NCBI GenBank assembly: GCA_004299555.1
Contig: SCQU01000013.1
Span: 1-64,000 of the forward strand
DNA length: 64,000 nt
DNA from: Rhodanobacteraceae bacterium
GTDB taxonomy: Bacteria > Pseudomonadota > Gammaproteobacteria > Xanthomonadales > Rhodanobacteraceae
Direction: 5' to 3'
A program made the translations under genes and the position numbers. Positions 1-8,535 of this stretch are shown here, in pieces. The notes beneath the pieces are model-generated. The model was not told the DNA's origin. It saw only the letters and a list, made by a program, of their open reading frames with translations, and did no database searches. Each line of letters opens with the position of its first letter. Within the stretch, counting starts at the first letter, position 1.

Positions 1-1
1 C

Positions 2-115
2 AGCGACGTGTTCGATTACATCGAGCGGTTCCACAATCCAAGGATGCAACAACGGCTGGACGCCGAGGATCAGAAGTTTTTAGCCTTAACCCAACTGTCC
101 ACGAAAAAGGGGTAG
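2..115 (+). pseudogene. IS3-family transposase (OrfB), C-terminal remnant
   Basis: This frame enters from the window edge and ends at a TAG at 113-115. It reads SDVFDYIERFHNPRMQQRL and a short tail, which matches the last part of the integrase core of IS3-group OrfB transposases (the DYIE-FxN-R signature near the C terminus). Only about 37 codons are visible, so the window edge hides whether the rest of the element is intact. Just past the stop, the sequence becomes a different transposase on the other strand, so at least one rearrangement has occurred here. Base composition is lower in GC than in the housekeeping genes further in. Confidence 0.75.
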
Positions 116-234
116 AACCCGCCCAAGTACTTCCGAAGCCCCACGTACAACGTCTTGCGTCGGCACTTCGGAATGAACACCACGTGGTACAAACACTCCC
201 ACTGCGTATGGCTTAAGCTCTGATACTCGTCCAT
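70..234 (-). pseudogene. IS200/IS605-type transposase TnpA, N-terminal fragment
   Basis: From the ATG at 234 the frame reads MDEYQSLSHTQWECLYHVVF and continues through a PKCRRK-type stretch to about YLGG. This is the conserved start of the Y1 (HUH) transposase of IS200-type elements. The similarity stops at about position 120; the remaining residues to the stop at 70 are foreign sequence derived from the antisense of the neighbouring IS3 fragment. The HUH motif and catalytic tyrosine that should follow are absent, so the gene is dead. An upstream in-frame ATG at 267 would add 11 residues. Confidence 0.75.
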
Positions 235-283
235 CGGACTCTCCGATTCGTGTGCTTGGCGGCTCACGTCTCGGAGTTTCCCG

Positions 284-712
284 ATGGACTTCTGGATACG
301 TCAAACTTCTACTGCCTCCCCGGCAGAGCCGGGGGAACTCCTATGTTGGTTTATGGCCACACTCACGAACGCGATAGCTGACAAGCTAACTTACAGACAG
401 ATCGCCGCACTGGTGGAACGAGAATACGGATACAACCGCATTCGCGCGGAATTGATCGCGCACACGGAAGTGGCGCTGGCGACAAGCCGCGGGAACTACG
501 CGCACTCGGTCCTCATTGGCATGAAGGTTAAAAAGTGGTTGTTGTCAAATGACCCCGGCGTTTGCTCCGCGTGTCAAGAGAACGCCGCCCAGGGATGGAT
601 ACCGATCCTCCAACTTTTTGCCAGTGGTGTTCAGGCCCCATCACAACATGCCGGCTGTCGTTGCGATGCCGTGTATCTTCTCAACGCACCGAACCGAACG
701 AAAGCACCATGA
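284..712 (+). pseudogene. Phage Mu gpF-like head morphogenesis protein, C-terminal fragment
   Basis: The frame contains the C-terminal part of the phage head morphogenesis (Mu gpF/SPP1 gp7) family: an IRAELIAHTEVALA helix, then KKWLLSNDPGVCSACQENA and a PSQHAGCRCDA ending, with the family's paired cysteines (CSAC and CRC). In the family this region closes a minor head protein of several hundred residues. Here only about 115 residues of family sequence remain after a non-homologous lead-in, so the gene is 5'-truncated. The stop overlaps the start of the next gene (ATGA at 709-712), an arrangement typical of phage operons. It is probably a prophage relic. Confidence 0.7.
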
Positions 713-1311
713 ACCGCAAAACCGAAGCGCAACAGATGCTGCGCGGGCGCACTACCCACCGCCGTACGCAATCGGATTACAGGGGCGCGCTGCTGGATCG
801 CGCGACGCTGGAAACATGGGGTGACGTGATCGACGCGACCGTTGCAAAGGCCAAGGACGGCGACGCGCAAGCGCGGGCGTTCCTGGCCGCGTACCTTGTC
901 GGCAAACCTGCCCATGACGCGCCCGAACCGCTGGCGGTCACAGCGGCGCGAATCGGAGGCAACGATCCGCTGGTGCACAAACTCAGCAGCGGACTCACGC
1001 ACCGGCGCATGGATGACGACGAAAAGGAATTGATCCGCGAAGCCGTCGCTACCGAACTGCCTGCACATATCGAGCCGCAACCGCGAGCTATCCGGGCGGC
1101 TGGCGATCCGCTACGTTCCGCCATTGGTGGCCGGGCTTTTTTGACGCTACCGCGCAGCCTCACGCACGCGCGACCACAGCGCGTAGGCGGCGGCGTTTCC
1201 GGGCGGCAAATGTTAAGCGCTTTATGGGTGCGGCCATTGTCGAGGGGCAATCCGGGACGGCGCGCCAGCGGTTCAGAATTTTTCAGGCTCGCACGCTTCA
1301 CGCGCGCGTGA
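709..1311 (+). CDS. Hypothetical protein, phage-associated
   Basis: This 200-residue frame starts at an ATG overlapping the stop of the Mu gpF-like fragment, so the two were translationally coupled in the parent phage. The first 130 residues look like genuine protein: charged and helical, with a DGDAQARAFLAAYLVGKP stretch and a DDDEKELIREAV stretch. From about residue 130 (position 1100 onward) the composition changes to arginine- and glycine-rich, low-complexity sequence, which suggests that the true 3' end was lost and the frame now runs into unrelated DNA. I do not recognise a named family. A small packaging or head-associated protein would fit the context but is not shown. Confidence 0.45.
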   Translation: MNRKTEAQQMLRGRTTHRRTQSDYRGALLDRATLETWGDVIDATVAKAKDGDAQARAFLAAYLVGKPAHDAPEPLAVTAARIGGNDPLVHKLSSGLTHRRMDDDEKELIREAVATELPAHIEPQPRAIRAAGDPLRSAIGGRAFLTLPRSLTHARPQRVGGGVSGRQMLSALWVRPLSRGNPGRRASGSEFFRLARFTRA

Positions 1312-1499
1312 CTAAAGGTCATACATGGCGACAAACTCGGGGGAGCGTCGCGCCACGTTGGCGGTAGTTTTGGCGGTATCTATCAACAACGAGCGATTAA
1401 AACTCACCACAAATCAGTATTTTACTCGAATTGTTTGATAGACCTCAGCAAGCGGTTGTCCGCGCAGCGCAATGCGCGCGCAACCGGTGTGCGAGCGCG

Positions 1500-1628
1500 T
1501 CAATCGATGCACATCACGTACACCGCCAGCGCGAGTGGCGTTATCACGATCGCGGCCATGATGGCCACCAGCACCCACCAGGAAGCAAGCCGCCGCAATC
1601 CGTGTACCTGCCGAGTCGATGCTGTCAT
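1500..1628 (-). CDS. Small single-pass membrane protein (42 aa)
   Basis: On the minus strand an ATG at 1628 opens a 42-codon frame ending in TGA at 1500-1502. The peptide has a short basic N terminus (TRQVHGLRR) followed by one strongly hydrophobic stretch (about residues 17-38, LVAIMAAIVITPLALAVYV), the layout of a single-pass inner-membrane small protein. A GGGAG ribosome-binding site lies about 8 bases upstream of the start, which is the main reason to believe it. It sits downstream of ispA in the same orientation (gap about 107 bases) and may be co-transcribed with it. No function is recognised. Confidence 0.5.
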   Translation of the reverse strand: MTASTRQVHGLRRLASWWVLVAIMAAIVITPLALAVYVMCID

Positions 1629-1735
1629 GGCGTGTACTCCCGCGTGTACCAGGGTGCCGCGGCCAGGCAACCTGTGCCGCGCCGGCCGCCCAGCTTACCC
1701 GCTTGCCGCCACCCGGCGCCAATCCGGCGCGTCCG

Positions 1736-2620
1736 TCAGCGATCGCGCTGCACGATGTAGCGCGCCATCCAGCGCAAGGGTCCGGCGGCAGCGCCAAACC
1801 GCTCCAGTGCGGCCAGCGCCTCGGTGTACAACGCGTCAGCGCGCTGCTTGGCGTGCTCCATGCCCAGCAGCGACGGGTAGGTTGCCTTGCCGTGCGCGGC
1901 GTCGGCGCCGTGGGTCTTGCCGGTCAGCGCCTGCTCGCCCTCGACGTCGAGCACGTCGTCCTTGATCTGGAACGCCAGCCCCATGCACTCGGCAAAATGA
2001 TCCAGCGCTGCGCGCGACGCCGCGGGCAGGCCGGGCACCGCGCAGCAAGGCAGCAGCACCGCCGCGCGGATGAGCTTGCCGGTCTTGTCGCGGTCAAGCG
2101 CTTCGAGATCGTTCGCGCTGAGCTGCCGGCCTTCGGCTTCAAGATCCACCGCCTGCCCGCCGGTCATGCCGCACGAGCCCGTGGCCGCCGCCAGCACCGC
2201 CACCATGCCGAGACGCTCGCTCGCGTCCGTCATGCCATCACCGGCAAGAATCTCGAACGCGCGCGTCTGCAGCGCATCGCCGGCAAGGATCGCGGTCGCC
2301 ACGCCAAATGCCTTGTGGGTGGACGGCTTGCCGCGCCGGAGGTCATCGTCGTCCATGGCCGGAAGGTCGTCGTGGATCAGCGAAAAAACGTGCACGCATT
2401 CCAGCGCGCACGCGGCATCATCGAGCCGCTCCGGCGCAACACCCAGTACCTCGCCACTGGCGTAACACAGGAGTGGCCGGATACGCTTGCCGCCTCCCAA
2501 CGCCGCGTAACGCATGGCCGCGTGCAAGGACGCCGGATGCCGGTCGGCTGGCGGCAGGCGCGCGGCCAGCGCCTGCTCCACCCGCTCGACATAGCCCGCC
2601 ACGCGGTCTTGAAAGGACAT
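1736..2620 (-). CDS. ispA: Farnesyl (polyprenyl) diphosphate synthase
   Basis: The 294-residue protein is a short-chain trans-prenyl diphosphate synthase. It condenses DMAPP with IPP to give geranyl and then farnesyl diphosphate, the substrate of the squalene synthase encoded divergently next door. Both aspartate-rich motifs are present: the first in IHDDLPAMDDDD and the second in QIKDDVLDVEG, along with the GGGKRIRPLL substrate-binding segment near residue 45. Length matches bacterial IspA (about 300). Unlike the common xseB-ispA-dxs arrangement, there is no dxs or xseB beside it, and the gene faces away from a mevalonate/hopanoid operon across 153 bases. IPP and DMAPP supplied by that operon are its likely source of substrate. 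Confidence 0.93.
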   Translation of the reverse strand: MSFQDRVAGYVERVEQALAARLPPADRHPASLHAAMRYAALGGGKRIRPLLCYASGEVLGVAPERLDDAACALECVHVFSLIHDDLPAMDDDDLRRGKPSTHKAFGVATAILAGDALQTRAFEILAGDGMTDASERLGMVAVLAAATGSCGMTGGQAVDLEAEGRQLSANDLEALDRDKTGKLIRAAVLLPCCAVPGLPAASRAALDHFAECMGLAFQIKDDVLDVEGEQALTGKTHGADAAHGKATYPSLLGMEHAKQRADALYTEALAALERFGAAAGPLRWMARYIVQRDR

Positions 2621-2773
2621 GCAGCGACTCCGGATCCGGTGATGACCGCCGCGAGCCTAGCGAGGTTGCCGCGGGCATGTCAAAACCGCGACCGCGCGAC
2701 TTCCACCTCGTCTTCACGCACAATGCGTACGATCACCACGTCGGCCGGCAACCTGCCGAAGGAGTCCACCAGG

Positions 2774-3910
2774 ATGATTTCCCGAGCTTCCGCGGGCACC
2801 CGCAACCCGGGCGCCGAAGCCTATCAGGCGCGCATCCTTCCAGCCGTGTCGCGCACGTTCGCGCTCACGATCCCGCAGCTGGATGCGCGGCTGCGGCGGG
2901 TGATTGCCAACGCCTACCTCCTGTGCCGCATCGCCGACACCATAGAGGACGAGCAGTCGTTGCCGGCGGACGTCAAACAGCAATTTCACGATCGTTTCAC
3001 GCGCGTCGTGGGCGCAACCGAAGACCCCGTGTCGTTTGCGCGCGACCTTGCGCCCATGCTGAACGGCAACACCCTGGCCGCCGAGCGCGACCTGGTGACG
3101 CACACGCCGGACATCATCGAGGTCACCGATGGCTTCAACCTCGCCCAGCGTGAAGCACTGGCGCGCTGCATCCGCGTGATGTGTACCGGCATGCCGCGCT
3201 TCGAGCGCTGCGCCAGCGTCGCGGGGCTGGCCAACATGCACGCGATGGACAACTATTGTTACTACGTCGCCGGCATCGTTGGCCAAACCCTCACCGACCT
3301 CTTCTGTGACTACTCGCCGCGCATCGCCGAGCGCCGCGAAGCGATGTCGGCGCTCGACGTGTCGTTCGGCCAAGGCCTGCAGATGACCAACATCCTCAAG
3401 GATTTCTGGGAAGACCGCGACCGCGGGGTGTGCTGGTTGCCGCACGACCTGTTCGCCCACGCCGGGGTGAACCTCGAGGATCTTTGCCGCAGCAGCATCC
3501 CGGCCGCGTTCGGCCACGCCTACACCCAGCTGATCGGGGTGGCACATACGCACCTGCGCAACGCACTCGACTACACCCTGCTGATTCCGGAAAAAGAAGT
3601 GGGCATCCGCCGCTTCTGCCTGATCGCCGTGGGGCTGGCGATGCGCACCCTCGCATCGATCCAGTCCAAGCCAGGCTTCACCGCCGCGGCACAGGTCAAG
3701 GTGTCGCGCCAGGTCGTCAAGAAGGTCGTGCTGATGACCCACCTGTTCGCCGGCTACAGCCGCGTGCTGCAGCGCTGGTTCGGGCGCATGGCCGAAGGCC
3801 TTCCCGTGCAGGCGCTGGCGTCCGACTGGGGCGGCCTGCTGCCCGACCCCCACACCGCGTGGCCACGCAGCGAAAGTTGCGGGCCAACCCACGCCTTCAC
3901 CTTCAAATGA
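2774..3910 (+). CDS. Squalene synthase (farnesyl-diphosphate farnesyltransferase), eukaryote-like type
   Basis: This 378-residue enzyme condenses two farnesyl diphosphates to squalene. It has the squalene/phytoene synthase landmarks: a first acidic motif DTIED (residues 55-59), the YCYYVAGIVG helix (161-170) and the second acidic motif NILKDFWEDRDRG (206-218). The pattern resembles the one-enzyme squalene synthases of eukaryotes and Methylococcus more than the HpnC/HpnD pair used by most hopanoid producers; no hpnC, hpnD or hpnE is seen in the window. The start at 2774 is chosen because GGAG lies 9 bases upstream; the upstream ATG at 2723 has no such site. It is the first gene of the operon, 6 bases before the cyclase gene. 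Confidence 0.88.
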   Translation: MISRASAGTRNPGAEAYQARILPAVSRTFALTIPQLDARLRRVIANAYLLCRIADTIEDEQSLPADVKQQFHDRFTRVVGATEDPVSFARDLAPMLNGNTLAAERDLVTHTPDIIEVTDGFNLAQREALARCIRVMCTGMPRFERCASVAGLANMHAMDNYCYYVAGIVGQTLTDLFCDYSPRIAERREAMSALDVSFGQGLQMTNILKDFWEDRDRGVCWLPHDLFAHAGVNLEDLCRSSIPAAFGHAYTQLIGVAHTHLRNALDYTLLIPEKEVGIRRFCLIAVGLAMRTLASIQSKPGFTAAAQVKVSRQVVKKVVLMTHLFAGYSRVLQRWFGRMAEGLPVQALASDWGGLLPDPHTAWPRSESCGPTHAFTFK

Positions 3911-3916
3911 ACCGCC

Positions 3917-5857
3917 ATGGTGCCTGACGCCAGCTTCCCGCAACCCGACACAACTGGCCGCAGCACACCTGCCGCGCGCGATCGACTGGCGGTTGCGGTC
4001 GACGCCGCGCGCACACGCATCCTTGGCTACCAGCACCCGGTGGGTTACTGGCAGTTCAACCTCGAAGCCGATTGCACCATCCCGGCCGAATACATATTGA
4101 TGTTGCACTACTTCGGCGAGTCCGACCGGTTGCTGGAAGCACGCCTCGCCGAATACCTGCGCGCCCACCAGTGCCGCGACGGCGGTTGGCCGCTGTATCC
4201 TGGCGGCGCGCTGGACGTGAGCTGCAGCGTGAAGTGCTACTTCGCGCTGAAGCTGGTGGGCGACCGCGCAGATTCGGTCCACATGACGCGCGCACGCCAG
4301 GCCATCCTCGCGCACGGCGGTGCGGCGCGCAGCAACGTTTTCACGCGTATCGCGCTGGCCCTGTTCGGCGAGCTGCCGTGGCGCGGAGTGCCTTTCCTGC
4401 CGGTCGAAACGATCCTGCTGCCGCGCTGGTTCCCGTTCAACCTGGCCAAGGTGTCGTACTGGTCACGCACCGTCATGGTGCCGCTGTCGATCCTGACCAC
4501 GCTGAAACCGCATGCGGCCAATCCGCGCGGCATCCACATCAGCGAACTGTTCCTGGCGCCGCCGGCCCAGGAACACCACTACTTCCACGCGCGCTCACTC
4601 CTCAACCGCGTGCTGCTCGCGGCTGAGGAAGTCGTGCGCCACCTCGAGTTCCTGATTCCCAGCCGCGTACGCCGCCACGCGCTCAAGCGCGCCGAACAAT
4701 GGATCCTCGCCCGCCGCAACGGCGAGGGTGGCCTCGGCGGCATTTTCCCGGCCATGGTCAATGCCTATGAGGCACTGGCCCTGCTCGGCTATCCGCGCGA
4801 GCACCCGGCGCGGCAGGAAACGCGCAGGGCCATCGACGATTTGCTGGTGGTGCATGGCCACTCGGCGTGGTGCCAGCCCTGCGTGTCGCCGGTGTGGGAC
4901 ACCGCGCTCACCTGCCTGGCCCTACAAGAGGATCCGGATGCGCCGGCCGCCGCCACGCGACGCGCGCTCGACTGGCTGGTGCAGCACCAGCTGCGCGACG
5001 AGCCCGGCGATTGGCGCGCGTACCGGCCCAACCTGCGCGGCGGCGGCTGGGCGTTCCAGTTCAAGAATGATGCCTACCCCGACCTCGATGACACCGCCGC
5101 CGTGGCGCGCGCGCTGCGGCAGGCTCCCGATCACGCGCCATTTGCCGACGCGATCGAGCGCGCAGCCGACTGGTTGTGCGGGATGCAGTCGAAAAACGGG
5201 GGGTTCGGCGCGTTCGATGCCGACAACAACCACCAGTGGCTCAACCAGATCCCCTTTGCCGACCACGGCGCGTTGCTCGATCCGCCGACCAGCGACGTCA
5301 GCGGCCGCGTGCTGACGCTGCTGGCGCTGCTCCAGCGCCCCCAGGACGCCGCGGCGCGTGCGCGCACCCTGCGGTTCCTGCTGGACGAGCAAACCCCGGA
5401 AGGCGCATGGTTTGGCCGTTGGGGCACCAACTACCTGTATGGCACCTGGTCGGTGCTGGTGGCCCTGCGGCTGGCCGGCCTGCCGCCGGATGCGGCCTGC
5501 ATCCGGCGCGCGGTCACGTGGCTGAAATCCGTGCAGCAGGCGGACGGCGGCTGGGGCGAAGGCAACGACAGTTACCTCAACCCCGAACTGCGCGGCCGCG
5601 GCGCGCGCAGCGGGGCGACGCAAACCGCGTGGGCAATGCTGGCGTTGCTGGACGCCGGCGAAGGCGCGAGTCCCGCGGTGGCGCGCGGTGCGGACTACCT
5701 GCTGCGCACCCAGGTGGACGGCGAATGGCACGACGGGCGTTTCAACGCGCCCGGCTTTCCGCGGGTGTTCTATCTGAAGTACCACGGCTACAGCCGTTAT
5801 TTCCCCTACTGGGCATTGGTACGCTATCGCAATGTCACCGTCGCCGGCCGCCACTGA
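3917..5857 (+). CDS. shc: Squalene-hopene cyclase
   Basis: This 646-residue protein of the prenyltransferase-like alpha/alpha-toroid family cyclises squalene to hopene or diplopterol at the membrane. The catalytic DxDD motif is present as DLDD at residues 389-392, and several QW-type repeats (GGW, GGFGAF, GAWFGRWG, GGWGEG) are spread through the sequence. A DxDD motif rather than the VxDC-type motif of oxidosqualene cyclases supports squalene as substrate. Length matches bacterial cyclases (about 630-680). The gene starts 6 bases after the squalene synthase stop without an obvious ribosome-binding site, so translation is probably coupled. It overlaps hpnG by 26 bases at its 3' end. Confidence 0.95.
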   Translation: MVPDASFPQPDTTGRSTPAARDRLAVAVDAARTRILGYQHPVGYWQFNLEADCTIPAEYILMLHYFGESDRLLEARLAEYLRAHQCRDGGWPLYPGGALDVSCSVKCYFALKLVGDRADSVHMTRARQAILAHGGAARSNVFTRIALALFGELPWRGVPFLPVETILLPRWFPFNLAKVSYWSRTVMVPLSILTTLKPHAANPRGIHISELFLAPPAQEHHYFHARSLLNRVLLAAEEVVRHLEFLIPSRVRRHALKRAEQWILARRNGEGGLGGIFPAMVNAYEALALLGYPREHPARQETRRAIDDLLVVHGHSAWCQPCVSPVWDTALTCLALQEDPDAPAAATRRALDWLVQHQLRDEPGDWRAYRPNLRGGGWAFQFKNDAYPDLDDTAAVARALRQAPDHAPFADAIERAADWLCGMQSKNGGFGAFDADNNHQWLNQIPFADHGALLDPPTSDVSGRVLTLLALLQRPQDAAARARTLRFLLDEQTPEGAWFGRWGTNYLYGTWSVLVALRLAGLPPDAACIRRAVTWLKSVQQADGGWGEGNDSYLNPELRGRGARSGATQTAWAMLALLDAGEGASPAVARGADYLLRTQVDGEWHDGRFNAPGFPRVFYLKYHGYSRYFPYWALVRYRNVTVAGRH

Positions 5858-6548
5858 AGGCGCAGGGCTGGTCGTGGCGTTGCCCGCCGAGGCGCACTGC
5901 GTCGGTGCGCGCGGAATGCGTGCGGGCGACTGCCAACGCTGGCAGCACGGCTGGATCGCGGTCGCCGGCATCGGCCCGCACAACGCCATGCGCGCAGCCG
6001 AACGCCTGCTCGCGTGCGGCGTCAGCCAGCTGGCGAGCTGGGGCGTGGCCGGCGCGCTCGACGCCAAGCTGGCGCCGGGCGACGTCCTGATCCCCGACCG
6101 GGTGCTGCACGCCCTGGATGATCCTGGCTTCGCGACCGATTCCGGCCTACGCGCGTGCCTGGACAGCGCGCTCGCGCGGTACCTGGTGGTACGCCGCGGT
6201 ACGCTGTGGTCCGCCGCGCGACCGGTCACCACGCAAGCCGGCAAGCAATCGCTCGCCGCCCGCAGCGGTGCGATCGCGGTCGACATGGAAGCGGCCGCCG
6301 TCGCCGCGGTCGCCGCCCGCGCCAGGCTTCCCTTCGTGGCGCTGAAGGCCATCTGCGACCCGGCCACGCGGGAACTGCCAGCGTCCATCGTGCATGCGCT
6401 CGACGTGTCCGACGGCGGCGTCTCGTGGCGCATGGTGGCGGCGATCCTCACGGGCGGCCCGCTGGCGTGGCGCGCGGCGCGCGCCTTGGCGCACGACTTC
6501 GCGTGTGCGCGCCGATCGCTGACGACCGCCGCTGCGTTGGCCGCATGA
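5832..6548 (+). CDS. hpnG: Hopanoid-associated nucleoside phosphorylase HpnG
   Basis: The 238-residue protein belongs to the purine nucleoside phosphorylase/MTA-SAH nucleosidase superfamily. It has an early AGIGPHNA strand-loop, a SWGVAGAL segment and the AIAVDMEAAAVAAVA motif that binds the ribose and base. In hopanoid gene clusters HpnG removes adenine from adenosylhopane to give ribosylhopane, the step after HpnH, whose gene lies at about 62 kb here. It begins inside the cyclase gene (26-base overlap) and its stop overlaps the start of hpnA, so it belongs to the same transcript. Confidence 0.88.
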   Translation: MSPSPAATEGAGLVVALPAEAHCVGARGMRAGDCQRWQHGWIAVAGIGPHNAMRAAERLLACGVSQLASWGVAGALDAKLAPGDVLIPDRVLHALDDPGFATDSGLRACLDSALARYLVVRRGTLWSAARPVTTQAGKQSLAARSGAIAVDMEAAAVAAVAARARLPFVALKAICDPATRELPASIVHALDVSDGGVSWRMVAAILTGGPLAWRAARALAHDFACARRSLTTAAALAA

Positions 6549-7537
6549 ACACCCGCGTCCTCGTCAGCGGCGCCAACGGCTTCGTTGGTTCCGCCGTGGT
6601 GCGCGCACTGGTGCGGCACGATTATGCCGTGCGCGGCCTGGTGCGCGCCAGCAGCAACGTCAGCAACCTCAGCGGACTCGAGGTCGAAATCGTCCACGGC
6701 GACCTCTTGGACCCGTCCTCGCTGGAGCACGCGCTCACCGGTTGCGAGGGGCTGTTCCACGTCGCCGCCGATTACCGGCTGTGGGCGCCCGACCCGCGCG
6801 TGATCGGCCGGACCAACCTGCGCGGGACCCACAACATCCTCGTGGCTGCGCAGCGCCGTGGCGTGCGCCGGATCGTGCATACCTCCAGCGTCGCGACGCT
6901 GGGACTCAACGCCGACGCCACGCCGGCGGATGAGGAGACGCCCTCGCGCCTGGCCGACATGATCGGTGCCTACAAGCGTTCCAAGTACCTGTCCGAGGCA
7001 CTGGTGCGGCGCTGCGCGCACGCCGGCCAGGACATCGTCATCGTGAATCCGGCCGCGCCGGTCGGCCCGCGTGACGCCAAACCCACGCCGACCGGGCGCA
7101 CCATCCTCGACGCCGCGCGCGGCAAGATGCCGGCCTACGTCGATACCGGCCTTTGCGTGGTACACGTCGAGGACGTTGCCGAAGGCCACGTGCTGGCGTT
7201 CGAGCGCGGCCGGCGCGGGCGCCGGTATGTGCTTGGCGGCGACAACCTGAGCCTCCACGACATTCTCGCGACGGTCGCGGGGCTGACCGGCCGCCGCGCA
7301 CCGTGGCTGCGGCTGCCGCACGCCGCGGTACTGCCCGTGGCCTACGCGGCCGAAGCCTGGGCGCGCATCAGCGGCCGCGCGCCATTGATCACGGTCGACG
7401 GCGTCAAGCTGTCACGCCACAAGATGTATTTCAGCAGCCGCCGCGCGGCAAGCGAACTTGGCTACCACGCGCGGCCCGCGCGGGCCGCGCTGGCCGACGC
7501 AATACAATGGTTCCGGGACAATGGATACCTTGGATGA
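6545..7537 (+). CDS. hpnA: Hopanoid-associated sugar epimerase HpnA (extended SDR)
   Basis: This 330-residue protein is an extended short-chain dehydrogenase of the NAD-dependent epimerase/dehydratase type. The Rossmann glycine motif GANGFVG lies near the N terminus, the active-site YKRSK (YxxxK) around residue 140, and HTSSVATLG supplies the serine of the triad. HpnA is a standard member of hopanoid clusters and is thought to act on the sugar moiety of hopanoid head groups, although its exact reaction is not settled. The start codon overlaps the hpnG stop (ATGA), and its own stop overlaps the start of the decarboxylase gene, joining the hopanoid half of the operon directly to the mevalonate half. 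Confidence 0.88.
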   Translation: MNTRVLVSGANGFVGSAVVRALVRHDYAVRGLVRASSNVSNLSGLEVEIVHGDLLDPSSLEHALTGCEGLFHVAADYRLWAPDPRVIGRTNLRGTHNILVAAQRRGVRRIVHTSSVATLGLNADATPADEETPSRLADMIGAYKRSKYLSEALVRRCAHAGQDIVIVNPAAPVGPRDAKPTPTGRTILDAARGKMPAYVDTGLCVVHVEDVAEGHVLAFERGRRGRRYVLGGDNLSLHDILATVAGLTGRRAPWLRLPHAAVLPVAYAAEAWARISGRAPLITVDGVKLSRHKMYFSSRRAASELGYHARPARAALADAIQWFRDNGYLG

Positions 7538-8535
7538 CCGCGGATACCTCGCAGGCTACGGCCACGGCGCAACCCAACATCGCGCTGGTCAAATACTGGG
7601 GCAAGCGCGACGCCACGCTGAACCTGCCGGCCGCGGGCTCGCTTTCGATCACGCTGGCGGGGTTGCACACGCGCACGCACGTTCACTTCGATCCCGCGCT
7701 GGACGCCGACGACGTTGCGCTGAACGGTGCGCGCGACACCGCGCAAACGCGCAAGGTCAGCGCGTTCCTGGATTTGTTCCGCGCCCGCGCCCGGGTCGAC
7801 ACCCGCGCACGCGTGACGTCCAGCAACGACTTTCCGACCGGCGCGGGGCTGGCATCGTCGGCGTCGGGCTTCGCCGCACTCGCGGTCGCGGCCGACCGGG
7901 CGTTGCGGCTTGGCCTCGGCGCCCGCAACCTCTCACGGCTGGCGCGCCGGGGCTCGGGTTCGGCCGCACGCTCGATCTTTGGCGGCTTCGTGGAAATGTC
8001 GGCCGGCACGCGCGCCGACGGCGAGGACGCGTTCGCGACGCCGCTGCTGGCCGCCGACGCCTGGCCGCTCACGGTCGTGGTCGCCATCACCGCCCGCGGT
8101 GCCAAAAGCATCAGTTCACGCGCCGGCATGGAGGCGTCACAACGCGCATCGCCGTTTTACCGTGCATGGCTGGCGACGGTGCCGGAGGACCTCGCCAGCG
8201 CGCGCGCGGCGGTCCAGGCGCGGGACTTCGAGCAGCTGGCGCGGGTCAGCGAGGCCAGCTGCCTTGCCATGCACGCGGTGATGCTGGCAACCCGCCCGGC
8301 GCTCCTCTACTGGAACCCGGCGACGGTTGCCTGCATCGACTGCATCCGCGGCCTGCAGCGCGACGGCATCGGGGTGTTTTTCACGATCGACGCCGGCCCC
8401 CAGGTCAAGGCCGTGTGCCTGCCGGGCGCCTCTTCCCGCGTGGCCGCCGCGCTGCGCGGTGTCGGCGGGGTCCAGGACCTCGTGACCAGTACGCTGGGTG
8501 CCGGCGCGCGCGTGGTCCCGGACACCGCGGCATGA
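7534..8535 (+). CDS. mvaD: Diphosphomevalonate decarboxylase
   Basis: The 333-residue GHMP-fold enzyme uses ATP to convert mevalonate 5-diphosphate to isopentenyl diphosphate. Family hallmarks are visible: NIALVKYWGKRD near residue 15, the phosphate loop DFPTGAGLASSASG near residue 105, GSGSAARSIFGGFVEM, and FFTIDAGPQVK with the conserved aspartate. The ATG at 7534 overlaps the hpnA stop; an in-frame ATG at 7507 would add nine residues inside hpnA and is less likely. Together with the following phosphomevalonate kinase it defines the classical (eukaryote/Gram-positive) branch of the pathway. Confidence 0.93.
   Translation: MTADTSQATATAQPNIALVKYWGKRDATLNLPAAGSLSITLAGLHTRTHVHFDPALDADDVALNGARDTAQTRKVSAFLDLFRARARVDTRARVTSSNDFPTGAGLASSASGFAALAVAADRALRLGLGARNLSRLARRGSGSAARSIFGGFVEMSAGTRADGEDAFATPLLAADAWPLTVVVAITARGAKSISSRAGMEASQRASPFYRAWLATVPEDLASARAAVQARDFEQLARVSEASCLAMHAVMLATRPALLYWNPATVACIDCIRGLQRDGIGVFFTIDAGPQVKAVCLPGASSRVAAALRGVGGVQDLVTSTLGAGARVVPDTAA

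Noticed and set aside
1414-1797. A 127-codon minus-strand frame overlapping the ispA end and the small membrane gene
   Set aside because: It runs through the 3' end of ispA in another frame, has mixed composition and no supporting start signal.
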